A stretch of 64,000 nt of DNA from Chryseobacterium gleum (GTDB lineage: Bacteria; Bacteroidota; Bacteroidia; Flavobacteriales_D; Crocinitomicaceae), in the NCBI GenBank assembly GCA_945862165.1, contig CAMAXI010000003.1:168437-232436 (forward strand). The letters are read 5' to 3'. Position 1 is the first letter of the stretch; every line of letters starts with the position of its first letter. Under the pieces are notes generated by a model. That model was given only the letters and a program-made list of their open reading frames with translations, was not told the DNA's origin and did no database searches. Position numbers and translations under genes: made by a program. Positions 30,178-39,194 of this stretch are shown piece by piece.

Positions 30178-30699
30178 ATGAAATATTTTATAACCCTTTT
30201 TATGATTATCGTTGGCACAATCAGTTATGCTCAATCGAGGAGTACTTTTTATATCAAAAAGAAAGATAACGGCGATGTCAAAAAAGTCTATCTGATTGGT
30301 GAAATGGTAAAACTCGTCTATGGTTATTCGGAAGATTCTATCCTTAAAGTAAAAGGATTAATAAATGAAATAAGCGAAGATAAAATCAAGGTTGATGACA
30401 AATGGATAGAAGTTTCAAGTATCCGTGAAATTATTTCACATGGCTTCTTTAATACATTTATTGGTTCAGTAGGCCTAGCTATCAGTGTAGGAGTTATATT
30501 AAGACCTAAACAAGAACAAGAATCAAATTATAGTGGAATTTTCACACAAGAAGAAAGCAATGCTTTCAGGACTTTGTTTACTGTGTTGACTGTGTCTCCA
30601 ATCTTACTCTCCTCCACAGCACTCTTACTAATTCCTATTAAATATGGGCGTAAAAAGTTTGTTTTTAAAACCTACTTTGCACCAAAAAACAACCCTTAA
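30178..30699 (+). CDS. hypothetical exported/membrane protein
   Basis: 173 residues. A signal peptide (MKYFITLFMIIVGTISYAQ) precedes a short beta-rich domain (DDKWIEVSSIREII) and two hydrophobic helices (TFIGSVGLAISVGVIL and TVLTVSPILLSSTALLLIPI). The pattern resembles small Bacteroidota envelope proteins of unknown function. No partner gene is evident. Confidence 0.7.
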   Translation: MKYFITLFMIIVGTISYAQSRSTFYIKKKDNGDVKKVYLIGEMVKLVYGYSEDSILKVKGLINEISEDKIKVDDKWIEVSSIREIISHGFFNTFIGSVGLAISVGVILRPKQEQESNYSGIFTQEESNAFRTLFTVLTVSPILLSSTALLLIPIKYGRKKFVFKTYFAPKNNP

Positions 30700-30721
30700 C
30701 AGCATGCTAGCGCATCACTCC

Positions 30722-30741
30722 TGGTATGTGCCTACATGCCA
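30722..30741. repeat. 8-bp stem-loop between convergent genes
   Basis: TGGTATGT and ACATGCCA pair over 8 bp with one G-T pair and the loop GCCT. No T tract follows, so terminator function is uncertain. Confidence 0.4.
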
Positions 30742-30784
30742 GCCGATATTAAAGTTGTATAGCTAATTCTTGCGTGAAATTTTA

Positions 30785-31153
30785 TTACAACCCCAGCGTA
30801 TTTATCACACGTTCAATAATTATCTGAATAATTCGTTTGTTAATCGTTTTGGAGTTTTCTCTGTAAAACGTGTATTCATCCAAGGTAAAGCATCCAGAAA
30901 TTAATCCAACGACTTCACTTCGAATCGCATTACCCTTAAAAAGAACCGTTTGAATAAATTGTTTTTTTGCGGATCTAGTCAAATTTTGAAATGCCGCTTG
31001 ACTTAACTCACTTTCCAAACGCAAGAAAAGTAAATCGTGTTGCATTTTAATTACTGGACGAAGGGTTGTATTTTGAAATTTTTCCTCCAACGACATGTTT
31101 TCGTTTACAAGCGCGGTTGGAACTTGAGGTCTGATAGCGATTTTGGTTGACAT
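30785..31153 (-). CDS. conserved flavobacterial small protein
   Basis: 122 residues from the ATG at 31153 (MSTKIAIRPQVPTALVNENM). The phrase SLEEKFQNTTLRPVIKMQHDLL matches a small all-helical protein family that is widespread in flavobacteria and sometimes mislabelled glyoxalase; I see no glyoxalase motif. Function unknown. It is divergent from the MBL/rhodanese gene and shares its short promoter region. Confidence 0.8.
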   Translation of the reverse strand: MSTKIAIRPQVPTALVNENMSLEEKFQNTTLRPVIKMQHDLLFLRLESELSQAAFQNLTRSAKKQFIQTVLFKGNAIRSEVVGLISGCFTLDEYTFYRENSKTINKRIIQIIIERVINTLGL

Positions 31154-31215
31154 AAAAATGAACAATAAAGATGGTACAAAGGTATTCGAATTCGTTAACA
31201 ATTAAAGTTTTTCTA

Positions 31216-31246
31216 TTTGTTTTCCCATCCATACATCGTACTTTTG
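31216..31246 (+). promoter_or_regulatory. consensus Bacteroidota promoter of the MBL/rhodanese gene
   Basis: TTTG (31216-31219), 19 bp spacer, TACTTTTG (31239-31246). Both boxes and the spacing fit the consensus. It lies 23 bp before the ATG at 31270, which supports that start. Confidence 0.8.
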
Positions 31247-31269
31247 TAATAGACCCTAAAATTAAAATC

Positions 31270-32682
31270 ATGCATATAGAACAAATGTATACTGGCTGTT
31301 TGGCGCAAGGAGCATATTATATTATTTGCAATGGAGAAATTGCGATAATTGATCCTTTAAGAGAAATTCAATCTTATTTGGACAAAGCGAAAGCAGATAA
31401 AGGGCAGATTAAGTATATTTTTGAGACGCATTTTCATGCAGACTTTGTTAGTGGACACATAACACTTTCTGAAAAAACAGGCGCGGAAATTATTTTTGGA
31501 CCTACAGCTGTTACAAATTTCAAAGCTACGATTGCAGAAGATGGACAACTATTCCCATTAGGTGATTGTTTCATCAAAGTGTTACATACACCTGGGCACA
31601 CTATGGAAAGTTCTACCTATTTACTAATTGATGCAGACGGCAAAGAACATGCAATTTTTTCTGGAGACACTTTATTTTTAGGCGATGTAGGTCGCCCAGA
31701 TTTAGCGCAAAAAGCAGCAAGCATGACCCAAGAGGAATTGGCAGGTTTATTATTTGAAAGTTTACATACCAAGATTATGCCTTTACCGGATGCAACAATT
31801 GTTTACCCAGGACATGGTGCAGGATCCGCATGCGGCAAACATATGTCGAAGGAAACGGTAGGAACTTTAGGGGAGCAAAAACAAAGCAATTATGCCTTAC
31901 GTGCAAACATGACAAAAGCAGAATTCATTCAAGAAGTTACGGATGGTTTACTTCCTCCTCCCTCTTATTTCCCTCTTAACGTGATGCTGAACAAACAAGG
32001 ATATGAAAGTATAGATACCATAATCGAACGGGGTACTTTAGCATTGACTCCTGAAAAATTTGAACTGATTGCTAATTCTTCGGATGCGGTCGTTTTAGAT
32101 GTTCGTTCTGAAAAAGATTTTATTAAAGCACATATTCCAAATGCTATTTTTATTGGGGTAGATGGAACATTTGCTCCTTGGGTTGGTGCATTATTACAAG
32201 ATGTAAAACAAGAAATTTTATTAGTTGTTCCAGAGGGGCGCGAAAAAGAAGTTGTTACACGATTAGCGCGTGTTGGATTTGACCACACCGTTGGTTATTT
32301 AGCTGGAGGTATTGAAGCTTGGAAAAAAGCTGGCAAAGAAGTAGATTCCATTGAATCGATTTCTGCAGAAGTTTTTAAAACAGAATTAACAGAAAATTCA
32401 CTCGTTTTCGATGTACGTAAAATAAACGAATTTGAGAGTGAGCATTTACCGCAAGCACATCTAGCATCTTTAGACTACCTCAATGAACATTTAGCAGAAT
32501 TTCCAAAAGACAAGCCTTTTTTCATCTATTGTGGTGGTGGCTATCGTTCCGTAATAGCGTCTTCCATTTTAAAAAGTAGAGGTTTTCATGGGATGATCAA
32601 TGTGGAAGGTGGATTTTCTGCGATAAAAAAAGCAGGTATTGCAACAACAAATTTTGTTTGTCCTTCTACTTTAAAAAATTAA
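31270..32682 (+). CDS. MBL-fold hydrolase with two rhodanese domains (persulfide dioxygenase-like)
   Basis: 470 residues. The N-terminal metallo-beta-lactamase domain has the ETHFHADFVSGH metal motif, GHTMESSTYLL, SGDTLFLGDVGRPD and YPGHGAGS, as in ETHE1-type persulfide dioxygenases. Rhodanese domain 1 (~residues 270-360) lacks the active-site cysteine; the loop reads VVPEGREKEV. Rhodanese domain 2 (~365-460) has it, in FIYCGGGYRS. The protein probably handles sulfane sulfur from H2S or thiosulfate. The start is set by the promoter and by the family's N-terminus. Confidence 0.92.
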   Translation: MHIEQMYTGCLAQGAYYIICNGEIAIIDPLREIQSYLDKAKADKGQIKYIFETHFHADFVSGHITLSEKTGAEIIFGPTAVTNFKATIAEDGQLFPLGDCFIKVLHTPGHTMESSTYLLIDADGKEHAIFSGDTLFLGDVGRPDLAQKAASMTQEELAGLLFESLHTKIMPLPDATIVYPGHGAGSACGKHMSKETVGTLGEQKQSNYALRANMTKAEFIQEVTDGLLPPPSYFPLNVMLNKQGYESIDTIIERGTLALTPEKFELIANSSDAVVLDVRSEKDFIKAHIPNAIFIGVDGTFAPWVGALLQDVKQEILLVVPEGREKEVVTRLARVGFDHTVGYLAGGIEAWKKAGKEVDSIESISAEVFKTELTENSLVFDVRKINEFESEHLPQAHLASLDYLNEHLAEFPKDKPFFIYCGGGYRSVIASSILKSRGFHGMINVEGGFSAIKKAGIATTNFVCPSTLKN

Positions 32683-32689
32683 TAAAAAT

Positions 32690-32784
32690 GCTTTTTCATC
32701 GTTCAACTTCGAAATTAAACTCCTCATTTACTAATGTAAACTGCGGATTTAATTTCTTGTTTGCCTCAAAAAATCTATTTTTCT
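32690..32784 (+). repeat. CTCCTCATTTAC interspersed repeat, copy 2
   Basis: Matches copy 3 almost throughout: CGTTCAACTTCGAAATTAAA, CTCCTCATTTAC, GTAAACTGCGGATTTAA, TTGTTTGCCTCAAAAAATCT. It sits directly after the MBL/rhodanese stop codon. Confidence 0.85.
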
Positions 32785-32830
32785 TAATTTCTTCTGAAAT
32801 ATATAATTAAGTCTTACGTTATTATACATT

Positions 32831-34225
32831 GTGAAAAATCGCTTGTTTCTTATTGCTTGTTTATCATTACTACTACTTATGGTAGGATTATCCACTTCGT
32901 GCAAGAAATCAAGTGGACTTTCTTTAGCAAATGTTACGTTTTCAGTTGATACCTTATTATTTGACACCGTTTTCACGACTTTAGGTTCAACAACACAGCA
33001 GTTCAAAATTTTCAACCCAGATTCTAAAACCGTTATCGTTCAAGAAGTAGAATTAATGGGAGGAAAAAACTCTCCATTTCGCGTCAATTTAGATGGTATT
33101 TCAGGAACCAAATTTGAAAATTTAAGTATCGAAGGGAAAGATAGTTTATTTGCCTTTGTGGATGTCAAATTAAATGTAAACAATCAAAATTTACCCATGG
33201 TCGTGGAAGATTCTATTCGATTTAGAACGAATGGAAAGGATTATTATTTAAATTTAGTTGTTTGGGGACAAGACGTTTACATTCATAACAACGAAGTCAT
33301 TCAAGAAAGTCTTTGGAAAAGTGATAAACCACATTTAATATATGGAACCGTAGCGGTTGATTCTGCAAAAACCTTATCGATTGAAGCAGGAACCAAGATT
33401 CATCTCCACAAAAAAGGAATGTTGATGGTGTATAAAGGTGCTTTACATGTAAATGGTACGAAAGAGAAACCAGTAATTTTCCAAGGCGACCGTTTGGAAG
33501 AATTTTACCAAGAAGTATCCGGCCAATATTATGGGATTTACTTTCATCAGGCGCAAGCGTCTACGATTAATTATGCGGAAATAAGAAATGGAACTGTTGG
33601 GGTTCATGTGTACAGTCAAGATAAAGAAAATCAGCAAGCAACATTGACATTGACTAATTCAATTATCGAAAACAATGCTAATTATGGTGTGCTTTTATTT
33701 GCAAATCCAGTATTAAAAATGGAAAATTGTATCCTTTCAAAAAATGAAAAATACGGTTTATTTGTTTTACAAGGTGCAAGCTATTACATTAATCAATGTC
33801 ATCTTTTAGATTATGGAAGGGATGAAAAATCTGCCGCTATCGTTCTCAAAAACAATTATTATAATTCAAATGATAAAACAACCTATATTTCCGATATGGA
33901 GGGTACAATAAATAATTCTGTTATTTATGGATCAAAAGAACTTGAAATTTTAATGGATACAATCCAAAATTCAAATGCGAAAATCAATTTGAATTTTAAT
34001 TCCTGTTTGATCAAATTGAAAAACGAAAATAGCAGTTCCATGTTTAAAAATATTATTTGGAATTTAAATCCGTATTTCAAAAACCCTGCAAAATACGATT
34101 ACCATTTTGAAGTAAATTCTCCCTTACAAGGGGGGGCTGATCCAAATCTAATGAATGCCTTTGATATTGAAGGAAATCCTAGATCTTCAACCGCGCCAGA
34201 TATTGGAGCGTATGAAATGAATTGA
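32831..34225 (+). CDS. lipoprotein with right-handed parallel beta-helix
   Basis: 464 residues. Start is a GTG at 32831, the only one that yields a signal peptide with lipobox (LVGLSTSCKK-type, Cys near residue 24). Residues ~30-140 form a beta-sandwich (VTFSVDTLLFDTVFTTLGS); residues ~150-450 look like a pectate-lyase-like beta-helix with runs such as NGTVGVHVYSQ, NSIIENNANYGVLLF and NCILSKNEKYGLFVL. The C-terminal ..STAPDIGAYE motif is typical of these proteins. Ligand or substrate unknown, perhaps a polysaccharide. Confidence 0.87.
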   Translation: MKNRLFLIACLSLLLLMVGLSTSCKKSSGLSLANVTFSVDTLLFDTVFTTLGSTTQQFKIFNPDSKTVIVQEVELMGGKNSPFRVNLDGISGTKFENLSIEGKDSLFAFVDVKLNVNNQNLPMVVEDSIRFRTNGKDYYLNLVVWGQDVYIHNNEVIQESLWKSDKPHLIYGTVAVDSAKTLSIEAGTKIHLHKKGMLMVYKGALHVNGTKEKPVIFQGDRLEEFYQEVSGQYYGIYFHQAQASTINYAEIRNGTVGVHVYSQDKENQQATLTLTNSIIENNANYGVLLFANPVLKMENCILSKNEKYGLFVLQGASYYINQCHLLDYGRDEKSAAIVLKNNYYNSNDKTTYISDMEGTINNSVIYGSKELEILMDTIQNSNAKINLNFNSCLIKLKNENSSSMFKNIIWNLNPYFKNPAKYDYHFEVNSPLQGGADPNLMNAFDIEGNPRSSTAPDIGAYEMN

Positions 34226-34252
34226 ATTGCGACCACAGTGCGGACGCAATTC
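34224..34252. repeat. 8-bp stem-loop overlapping a stop codon
   Basis: GAATTGCG and CGCAATTC form a perfect stem around a 13-base GC-rich loop. The stem begins inside the TGA of the beta-helix lipoprotein and is followed by A-rich DNA. It could act as a minus-direction terminator or be an interspersed palindrome. Confidence 0.5.
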
Positions 34253-34270
34253 AAAAAATAAAATAAAACG

Positions 34271-34852
34271 ATGAAATATAACCTTTCTGAAATTACCGAA
34301 TTAATAAAAAATCGAAGAACGATTTATCCCGAACAATTTAGTTCCCGTAAAGTACATCGCGAACAAATTGAAGCGATGTTGAACAATGCTATTTGGGCAC
34401 CAACACATGGTAACACACAACCTTGGAGATTTACTGTTTTCACGGAAGATTCTAGACAGCAACTTGCAGATTTTCAAGCGCAATTATATTTAGATACAAC
34501 TCCTAAAGAAAACCAAAAAGATAGCAAGGTTGCAAAATTACTAACGCGTCCATTACAAGCATCTGCAGTAATTGCAGTCTGGATGAAACGCGATGAGACT
34601 GAAAAAATTCGTGAAATTGAAGAAGTAGAAGCGGTTGCGTGTGCTATTCACAATATCCAATTGACTGCAGCAGCATATGGTATTGGTGCATATTGGTCTA
34701 CCTCTGCATTTATTTACACCCCAGCAATGAATGCTTTTTTAGCAATTGAAGAAAAAGATAAATGTTTAGGAATGATCTATTTGGGTTATCCAGAAATTGA
34801 GTGGCCGAAAAGTCACAGAAAACCAATTGAATATTTGACAACTTGGAAATAA
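34271..34852 (+). CDS. nitroreductase family protein
   Basis: 193 residues, the usual length. FMN-binding family motifs are RRTIYPEQFSSRKV at the N-terminus, NAIWAPTHGNTQPWRFTVF, and AAAYGIGAYWST..LGMIYLGYP near the end. Such enzymes reduce nitro- or quinone-like substrates with NAD(P)H. The next gene starts immediately after its stop (TAA then ATG), so the two are translated from one mRNA. Confidence 0.9.
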   Translation: MKYNLSEITELIKNRRTIYPEQFSSRKVHREQIEAMLNNAIWAPTHGNTQPWRFTVFTEDSRQQLADFQAQLYLDTTPKENQKDSKVAKLLTRPLQASAVIAVWMKRDETEKIREIEEVEAVACAIHNIQLTAAAYGIGAYWSTSAFIYTPAMNAFLAIEEKDKCLGMIYLGYPEIEWPKSHRKPIEYLTTWK

Positions 34853-35614
34853 ATGAAGTGCTTTTTACTGCTTTTATTGGTATTAACGTTTAGTGCTTGG
34901 AGTTATTCGCAAGAAACAACCTCACGCGTAAAGGCTTTTTTCGGCATCCAATATAAACCATTAATTGCAGGTGATTTTATTGGTTCATCGCGCTTATTAA
35001 TCAAAAACGACACCTTACAAGGGGAATTTACCCAACAATTAGGTTATTCGTTTGGAGGTGTTATTCGTGTGCAATTCAAGAAAAATATTGCTTTAGAAAC
35101 AGGTATAAATCAGGTTCAACGTCACTATAATATCCAATTTTCACAATTAGATTCGGCAATTACCACCAATAAATCGTTAAAAATTGTAGCATTCGACATC
35201 CCAGTAAACGTCTTGTTTTTTGTAAAGTTAGCAGACAAAATATACATGAACACTTCTATGGGGCCATCCTTTGTTTTTAATCCTTCAAACGTCGCTACAA
35301 ATCTCATTTACAATAAATACAACGTTTTTCGTGCAGAAGGGAGAATGCGTAGTGTATTTGCAGTAGAACTGAATGCCAATATCGGTTTTGAATATCGTAC
35401 ACTAAGAAATGGTTTCTTTTACTTGGGAGCTTCTGGTCGTGTACCTTTCAAGCCTATTTTCGATGTTGCAGTAAGTAATGAAAATACGGTGAAACATCAA
35501 AAAATGGTCATCTATGGAAGTATGACAGGAACGTATATTTCGTTCGATTTTCGTTACTTCTTTCCTTATAATAACAAAGCAAGTTTGAAGAGTGGGATGC
35601 CGATTGAACAATAA
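34853..35614 (+). CDS. outer-membrane beta-barrel protein (porT-like family)
   Basis: 253 residues. A signal peptide (CFLLLLLVLTFSAWSYSQ) is followed by alternating amphipathic beta strands (YSFGGVIRVQFKKNIALETGI, YLGASGRVPF). The layout is that of the small outer-membrane beta-barrel family common in Bacteroidota. No catalytic motif is seen. It abuts the nitroreductase gene without a gap. Confidence 0.82.
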   Translation: MKCFLLLLLVLTFSAWSYSQETTSRVKAFFGIQYKPLIAGDFIGSSRLLIKNDTLQGEFTQQLGYSFGGVIRVQFKKNIALETGINQVQRHYNIQFSQLDSAITTNKSLKIVAFDIPVNVLFFVKLADKIYMNTSMGPSFVFNPSNVATNLIYNKYNVFRAEGRMRSVFAVELNANIGFEYRTLRNGFFYLGASGRVPFKPIFDVAVSNENTVKHQKMVIYGSMTGTYISFDFRYFFPYNNKASLKSGMPIEQ

Positions 35615-35635
35615 ATAATTTGAAAATTTGCTGCC

Positions 35636-35668
35636 CTTCGACAAGCTCAGTGTGAAATTTGAAAATGG
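35636..35668 (+). repeat. TTCGACA..CTCAG interspersed repeat, copy 2
   Basis: CTTCGACAAGCTCAG (35636-35650) followed by TGTGAAATTTGAAAATGG. The stretch AATTTGAAAATTTG precedes it, as in copy 3. Confidence 0.7.
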
Positions 35669-35700
35669 ACGAACAAAAAAAAAGCCTCCAGAAAAATCAT

Positions 35701-36528
35701 TTAATGTGGGCAATGGGCTTCGAGCATTACACGTGCTTCATCATTTCCCAAATAAGCTGCACGTCGAAAATCGGCACAACCCGCAAGTATATTATTCACT
35801 TTATGGTATGTAATTCCTCGTTGGACTAATGCTTCATCGTTGTTTTGGTCTAACTCGATTGCTTTAGAGAAATTTAGGATTGCATCTTCATAGTTTTCTT
35901 GCTGAAGCAATAATTTTCCGCGTTTCACATAATAATTCCCTTCTGTTGGCTTTAATAATATCGCTTTGGTAAATGCTTTGTTAGCTTTTTTAAGTTGATG
36001 AATAGCAGCGTAATAGTTTCCGAATAACATTTGCGCCTTAGATTTATCTTTTGTTATTTTTTGAAAGCGTTTTATATCCGTTAATGCCTGCTCATATTTT
36101 TTTAGTGCTAAAAAACTATAAATACGCGCTTCCAATGCATCAAGGTGCTTAGGATTCAACAACAAGGTATTAGTGTAATTCTCCACTGCTTTTTCCGACT
36201 GATTAAGGGTGCTGTAACATTCTCCTATAAGAAAAAAAGTGTGTTCTAACACCTCGTCTTTTTGGGAAACACGCAACAAACTAGTATAATATAAATCTTT
36301 TATTGCTTCTGGATAATAACCTTCTTGCGCATATACGGAACCTCTTTTGTAATAACACATACTGCATTTGGAATCAAGTTCTATAGCACGTGAATAATAC
36401 TGTAATGACAACGATTCCTCTTTGATTTTCAAACAACTATCACCCTTATTTACTAGTTCAGAAAGGGATTGGGAAAAAATTAAATTTATTGAGAAAAGAA
36501 AAAATGCTATAAAAGAAAAATGCTTCAT
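35701..36528 (-). CDS. exported TPR-repeat protein
   Basis: 275 residues from the ATG at 36528, where a signal peptide begins (FSFIAFFLFSINLIFSQS); the longer frame to 36597 is less likely. Six or so TPR units follow, for example ALQYY-like YSRAIELDSKCSMCYYKRG, AVENYTNTLLLNPKHLDAL and AILNFSKAIELDQNNDEAL. TPRs hold protein partners, so this is a periplasmic scaffold of unknown target. It is divergent from the cupin gene. Confidence 0.88.
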   Translation of the reverse strand: MKHFSFIAFFLFSINLIFSQSLSELVNKGDSCLKIKEESLSLQYYSRAIELDSKCSMCYYKRGSVYAQEGYYPEAIKDLYYTSLLRVSQKDEVLEHTFFLIGECYSTLNQSEKAVENYTNTLLLNPKHLDALEARIYSFLALKKYEQALTDIKRFQKITKDKSKAQMLFGNYYAAIHQLKKANKAFTKAILLKPTEGNYYVKRGKLLLQQENYEDAILNFSKAIELDQNNDEALVQRGITYHKVNNILAGCADFRRAAYLGNDEARVMLEAHCPH

Positions 36529-36586
36529 AATAACTAGTTTAAATACAAAGATATATTTTTCAAAGTGTTCATTTCGGTTGAATTCG

Positions 36587-36594
36587 TAATTTTG
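36587..36594 (+). promoter_or_regulatory. -7 promoter element of the cupin gene
   Basis: TAATTTTG fits TAnnTTTG and lies 12 bp before the ATG at 36607. A minus-strand TATCTTTG (36546-36553) lies at the matching place for the divergent TPR gene. Confidence 0.5.
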
Positions 36595-36606
36595 CATAAA
36601 AAAGAA

Positions 36607-37077
36607 ATGACTAACATCTCAACCATTATCGAAAAACTGCAATTGCTACCACATCCAGAAGGAGGATTTTATAAAGAAACCTATCGTTCAATAGATACTT
36701 GTTTGGATGGTTCACGCAATCTTCAAACTGCAATCTATTTTTTATTGACCTCCGATAATGTTTCGCATTTTCACCGAATTAAAAGTGATGAAATTTGGTA
36801 CTTCCATTCAGGAAGTCCATTAGTAGTTCACACATTAACCGATAAAGGTCATACACAACACTTAGTTGGGAATGATCTGTTAACTGGACAAACCCCTCAA
36901 CTTCTTGTTCCTAAAGACACTATTTTTGGTTCTTCGGTGTTGGAAAAAGACAGTTATTCACTCGTTTCGTGTTCGGTTGCACCTGGATTTGATTTTGAAG
37001 ATTTTGAATTGTTTACAAAAGTAGATTTAATAAAAGACTATCCAGATTTTGAAGGGATTATTGATCTTTTGACTTAA
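36607..37077 (+). CDS. cupin protein of the DUF985 family
   Basis: 156 residues from the ATG at 36607 (MTNISTIIEKLQLLPHPEGG). The family's HPEGGFYKETYRS opening is intact, and the cupin box FHRIKSDEIWYFHSGSPL has the usual histidines and glutamate. Members are small single-domain cupins of uncertain enzymatic role. ribD starts 10 bp downstream. Confidence 0.9.
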   Translation: MTNISTIIEKLQLLPHPEGGFYKETYRSIDTCLDGSRNLQTAIYFLLTSDNVSHFHRIKSDEIWYFHSGSPLVVHTLTDKGHTQHLVGNDLLTGQTPQLLVPKDTIFGSSVLEKDSYSLVSCSVAPGFDFEDFELFTKVDLIKDYPDFEGIIDLLT

Positions 37078-37087
37078 CTTTATTGCT

Positions 37088-38137
37088 ATGTCAACAACAA
37101 ACAATTCTGATATCCGTTTCATGCAACGGTGCCTTGACCTTGCGCAACTTGGAAGTGGCTATGTTGCTCCAAATCCTATGGTTGGTGCTGTGATTGTACT
37201 AAACGACGAAATTATAGGCGAAGGCTTTCATCAAAAATACGGTGAGGCGCATGCGGAAGTAAATGCAATAAACTCTGTCAACGACAAAAGTCTGTTATCT
37301 GAAGCTACCATTTATGTGAGTTTGGAGCCCTGTGCTCACCATGGAAAAACACCTCCTTGCGCAGATTTATTGGTGGCACACAAATTTAAGCGCGTTGTGA
37401 TTGGTTGTGTAGACTCGAATGAATTAGTTTCAGGCAAGGGAATTGAAAAACTTCAAGAAGCAGGAATTGATGTGACACTTGGTGTATTAGAAAAAGAATG
37501 TAAAGCGTTAAACAAACGTTTTTTTACGTATCTCAACAAACATCGTCCATACATCGTTTTGAAATGGGCACAAACACTCGATGGTTATATTGATCGACCA
37601 CGTGAAGAAGAAATTACTGAACGAAAAATAAATTGGATAAGTGCTCCTGAAACACAATCGTTAGTGCACCATTGGCGAAGTCAAGAACCAGCGATTTTGG
37701 TTGGATGGAAAACTGTAGAGCACGACAACCCAAGTTTGACAGTACGTGAAGTAAGTGGTAAAAATCCTTTGCGTGTTATTATTGATAGTCAATTGAATAT
37801 GCCACAAGATTCTACTGTATATAACGACGGTGATCGCACGGTAATTATCAATAAAATCAAGACGGAAACGATTGGTAATGTCGAATTAATCAAACTCAAT
37901 CAAATCAACACAAAGAACATATTGGATGTATTATACAATCTACAAATTAGTTCTGTGTTTGTAGAAGGAGGAAGTAGTACAATTCAACATTTTCTCGTGG
38001 ATGGATATTGGGATGAAGCACGCGTAATCGTTGGTAAGCAAACCTTTGGTGATGGTATTAAAGGTCCACGGATTTCTGGAACTCCTAATAAAACCTATAC
38101 ATTTGCAGGAGATACGGTACATCATTATTTTAAATAA
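37088..38137 (+). CDS. ribD: bifunctional riboflavin deaminase/reductase RibD
   Basis: 349 residues. The N-terminal deaminase has the zinc ligands HAEVNAI and PCAHHGKTPPCADLL. The C-terminal reductase has KWAQTLDGYID, ILVGWKTVEHDNPSLTVR and FVEGGSSTIQHFL. It performs the second and third steps of riboflavin synthesis. No other rib gene is in the window. Confidence 0.94.
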   Translation: MSTTNNSDIRFMQRCLDLAQLGSGYVAPNPMVGAVIVLNDEIIGEGFHQKYGEAHAEVNAINSVNDKSLLSEATIYVSLEPCAHHGKTPPCADLLVAHKFKRVVIGCVDSNELVSGKGIEKLQEAGIDVTLGVLEKECKALNKRFFTYLNKHRPYIVLKWAQTLDGYIDRPREEEITERKINWISAPETQSLVHHWRSQEPAILVGWKTVEHDNPSLTVREVSGKNPLRVIIDSQLNMPQDSTVYNDGDRTVIINKIKTETIGNVELIKLNQINTKNILDVLYNLQISSVFVEGGSSTIQHFLVDGYWDEARVIVGKQTFGDGIKGPRISGTPNKTYTFAGDTVHHYFK

Positions 38138-38173
38138 CTCATAAATCATAACCCATAACTCATAATTCCGTTC

Positions 38174-39046
38174 ATGTTCTCCATCTTCATTTCCGTACTC
38201 GCAACAACTTGGATTTTCATCCTCTTCAAACTTTTCCCTAAGTATGGAGTAAATACCTTTCAAGCGATTGTGATTAATTATCTCACCGCATGTATTTGTG
38301 GTAGTTTGTTGTATGGAAACACACTTACCAAAGCCGCATTTGAACATACTTCTTGGATTCCATTTGTGTTTTTGTGTGGGATATTATTTATCAGTCTTTT
38401 CTATCTAATGGGACTCAGTTCACAGCGTATCGGTGTATCCATCACTTCCGTTGCAGTAAAAATGAGTATGGCAATTTCCATGGGATTGATGATTTTACTT
38501 TACAATGAATCAATCACACTATTAAAAATTGTTGGGATTAGTTTAGCTTGTTTCGGCGTTGTATTTATGAGTATAGAGAAAAAAGCAGGAAATCAAAGTT
38601 CCAAGAAATCTCAAAATGTATTAGTACTCCTACTAATTTTTATTGGATGTGGGGCACTAGATTTTATTTTAAACTACGTTCAATCCTTTCATTTAGAACA
38701 TTTAAGCACTCCCCTGTTTAGTGCTTTTGGTTTAGGCATGGCTGGCATTTTTGGCGGAATAATTCTATTAATCAATATTTTACGCAAAAAAGAAACATTC
38801 GATAAAAAAAGTATTATTGCTGGTATATTGTTGGGAATTCCCAATTATTTCTCCATTTATTACCTCATAAAATCGTATTCATCAACACCTTGGTCTGACT
38901 CGACCGTATTAGCAGTATTAAATGTTACGACAGTGATTACTTCCACGTTGGCTGGTTTAGTACTTTTTAAAGAAAAACTAAATCTTCAAAAAAGTATTGG
39001 ATTAGTCTTATCCTTACTTGCAATCGCCTGCTTTTATTTTTCGTGA
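38174..39046 (+). CDS. DMT-superfamily (EamA) transporter
   Basis: 290 residues with about ten hydrophobic helices in two halves, each resembling an EamA domain. Charge pattern and ending (LVLFKEKLNLQKSIGLVLSL) fit the drug/metabolite transporter superfamily. The substrate is unknown. Confidence 0.87.
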   Translation: MFSIFISVLATTWIFILFKLFPKYGVNTFQAIVINYLTACICGSLLYGNTLTKAAFEHTSWIPFVFLCGILFISLFYLMGLSSQRIGVSITSVAVKMSMAISMGLMILLYNESITLLKIVGISLACFGVVFMSIEKKAGNQSSKKSQNVLVLLLIFIGCGALDFILNYVQSFHLEHLSTPLFSAFGLGMAGIFGGIILLINILRKKETFDKKSIIAGILLGIPNYFSIYYLIKSYSSTPWSDSTVLAVLNVTTVITSTLAGLVLFKEKLNLQKSIGLVLSLLAIACFYFS

Positions 39047-39050
39047 ACTT

Positions 39051-39156
39051 CAAAAAATTGCTTTTTCTTCGTTCAACTTCAAAATTAAACTCCTCATTTA
39101 CATCTGTAAACTCCGGGTTTAATTTATTGTTTGCCTCAAAAAATATAATTTTTAGA
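39051..39156 (+). repeat. CTCCTCATTTAC interspersed repeat, copy 3
   Basis: Shares with copy 2 GTTCAACTTCAAAATTAAA, CTCCTCATTTAC, GTAAACTCCGGGTTTAA and TTGTTTGCCTCAAAAAATA. It has the stem TTTACA/TGTAAA. It directly follows the EamA stop codon. Confidence 0.85.
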
Positions 39157-39194
39157 ACTCCCCTTGCGAAGTAATTCCTTATTTTTGTAGCATT

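Noticed and set aside
34224..34252. Normal plus-strand terminator of the beta-helix lipoprotein
   Set aside because: The stem begins within the stop codon and is followed by A rather than T; listed as a palindrome only.
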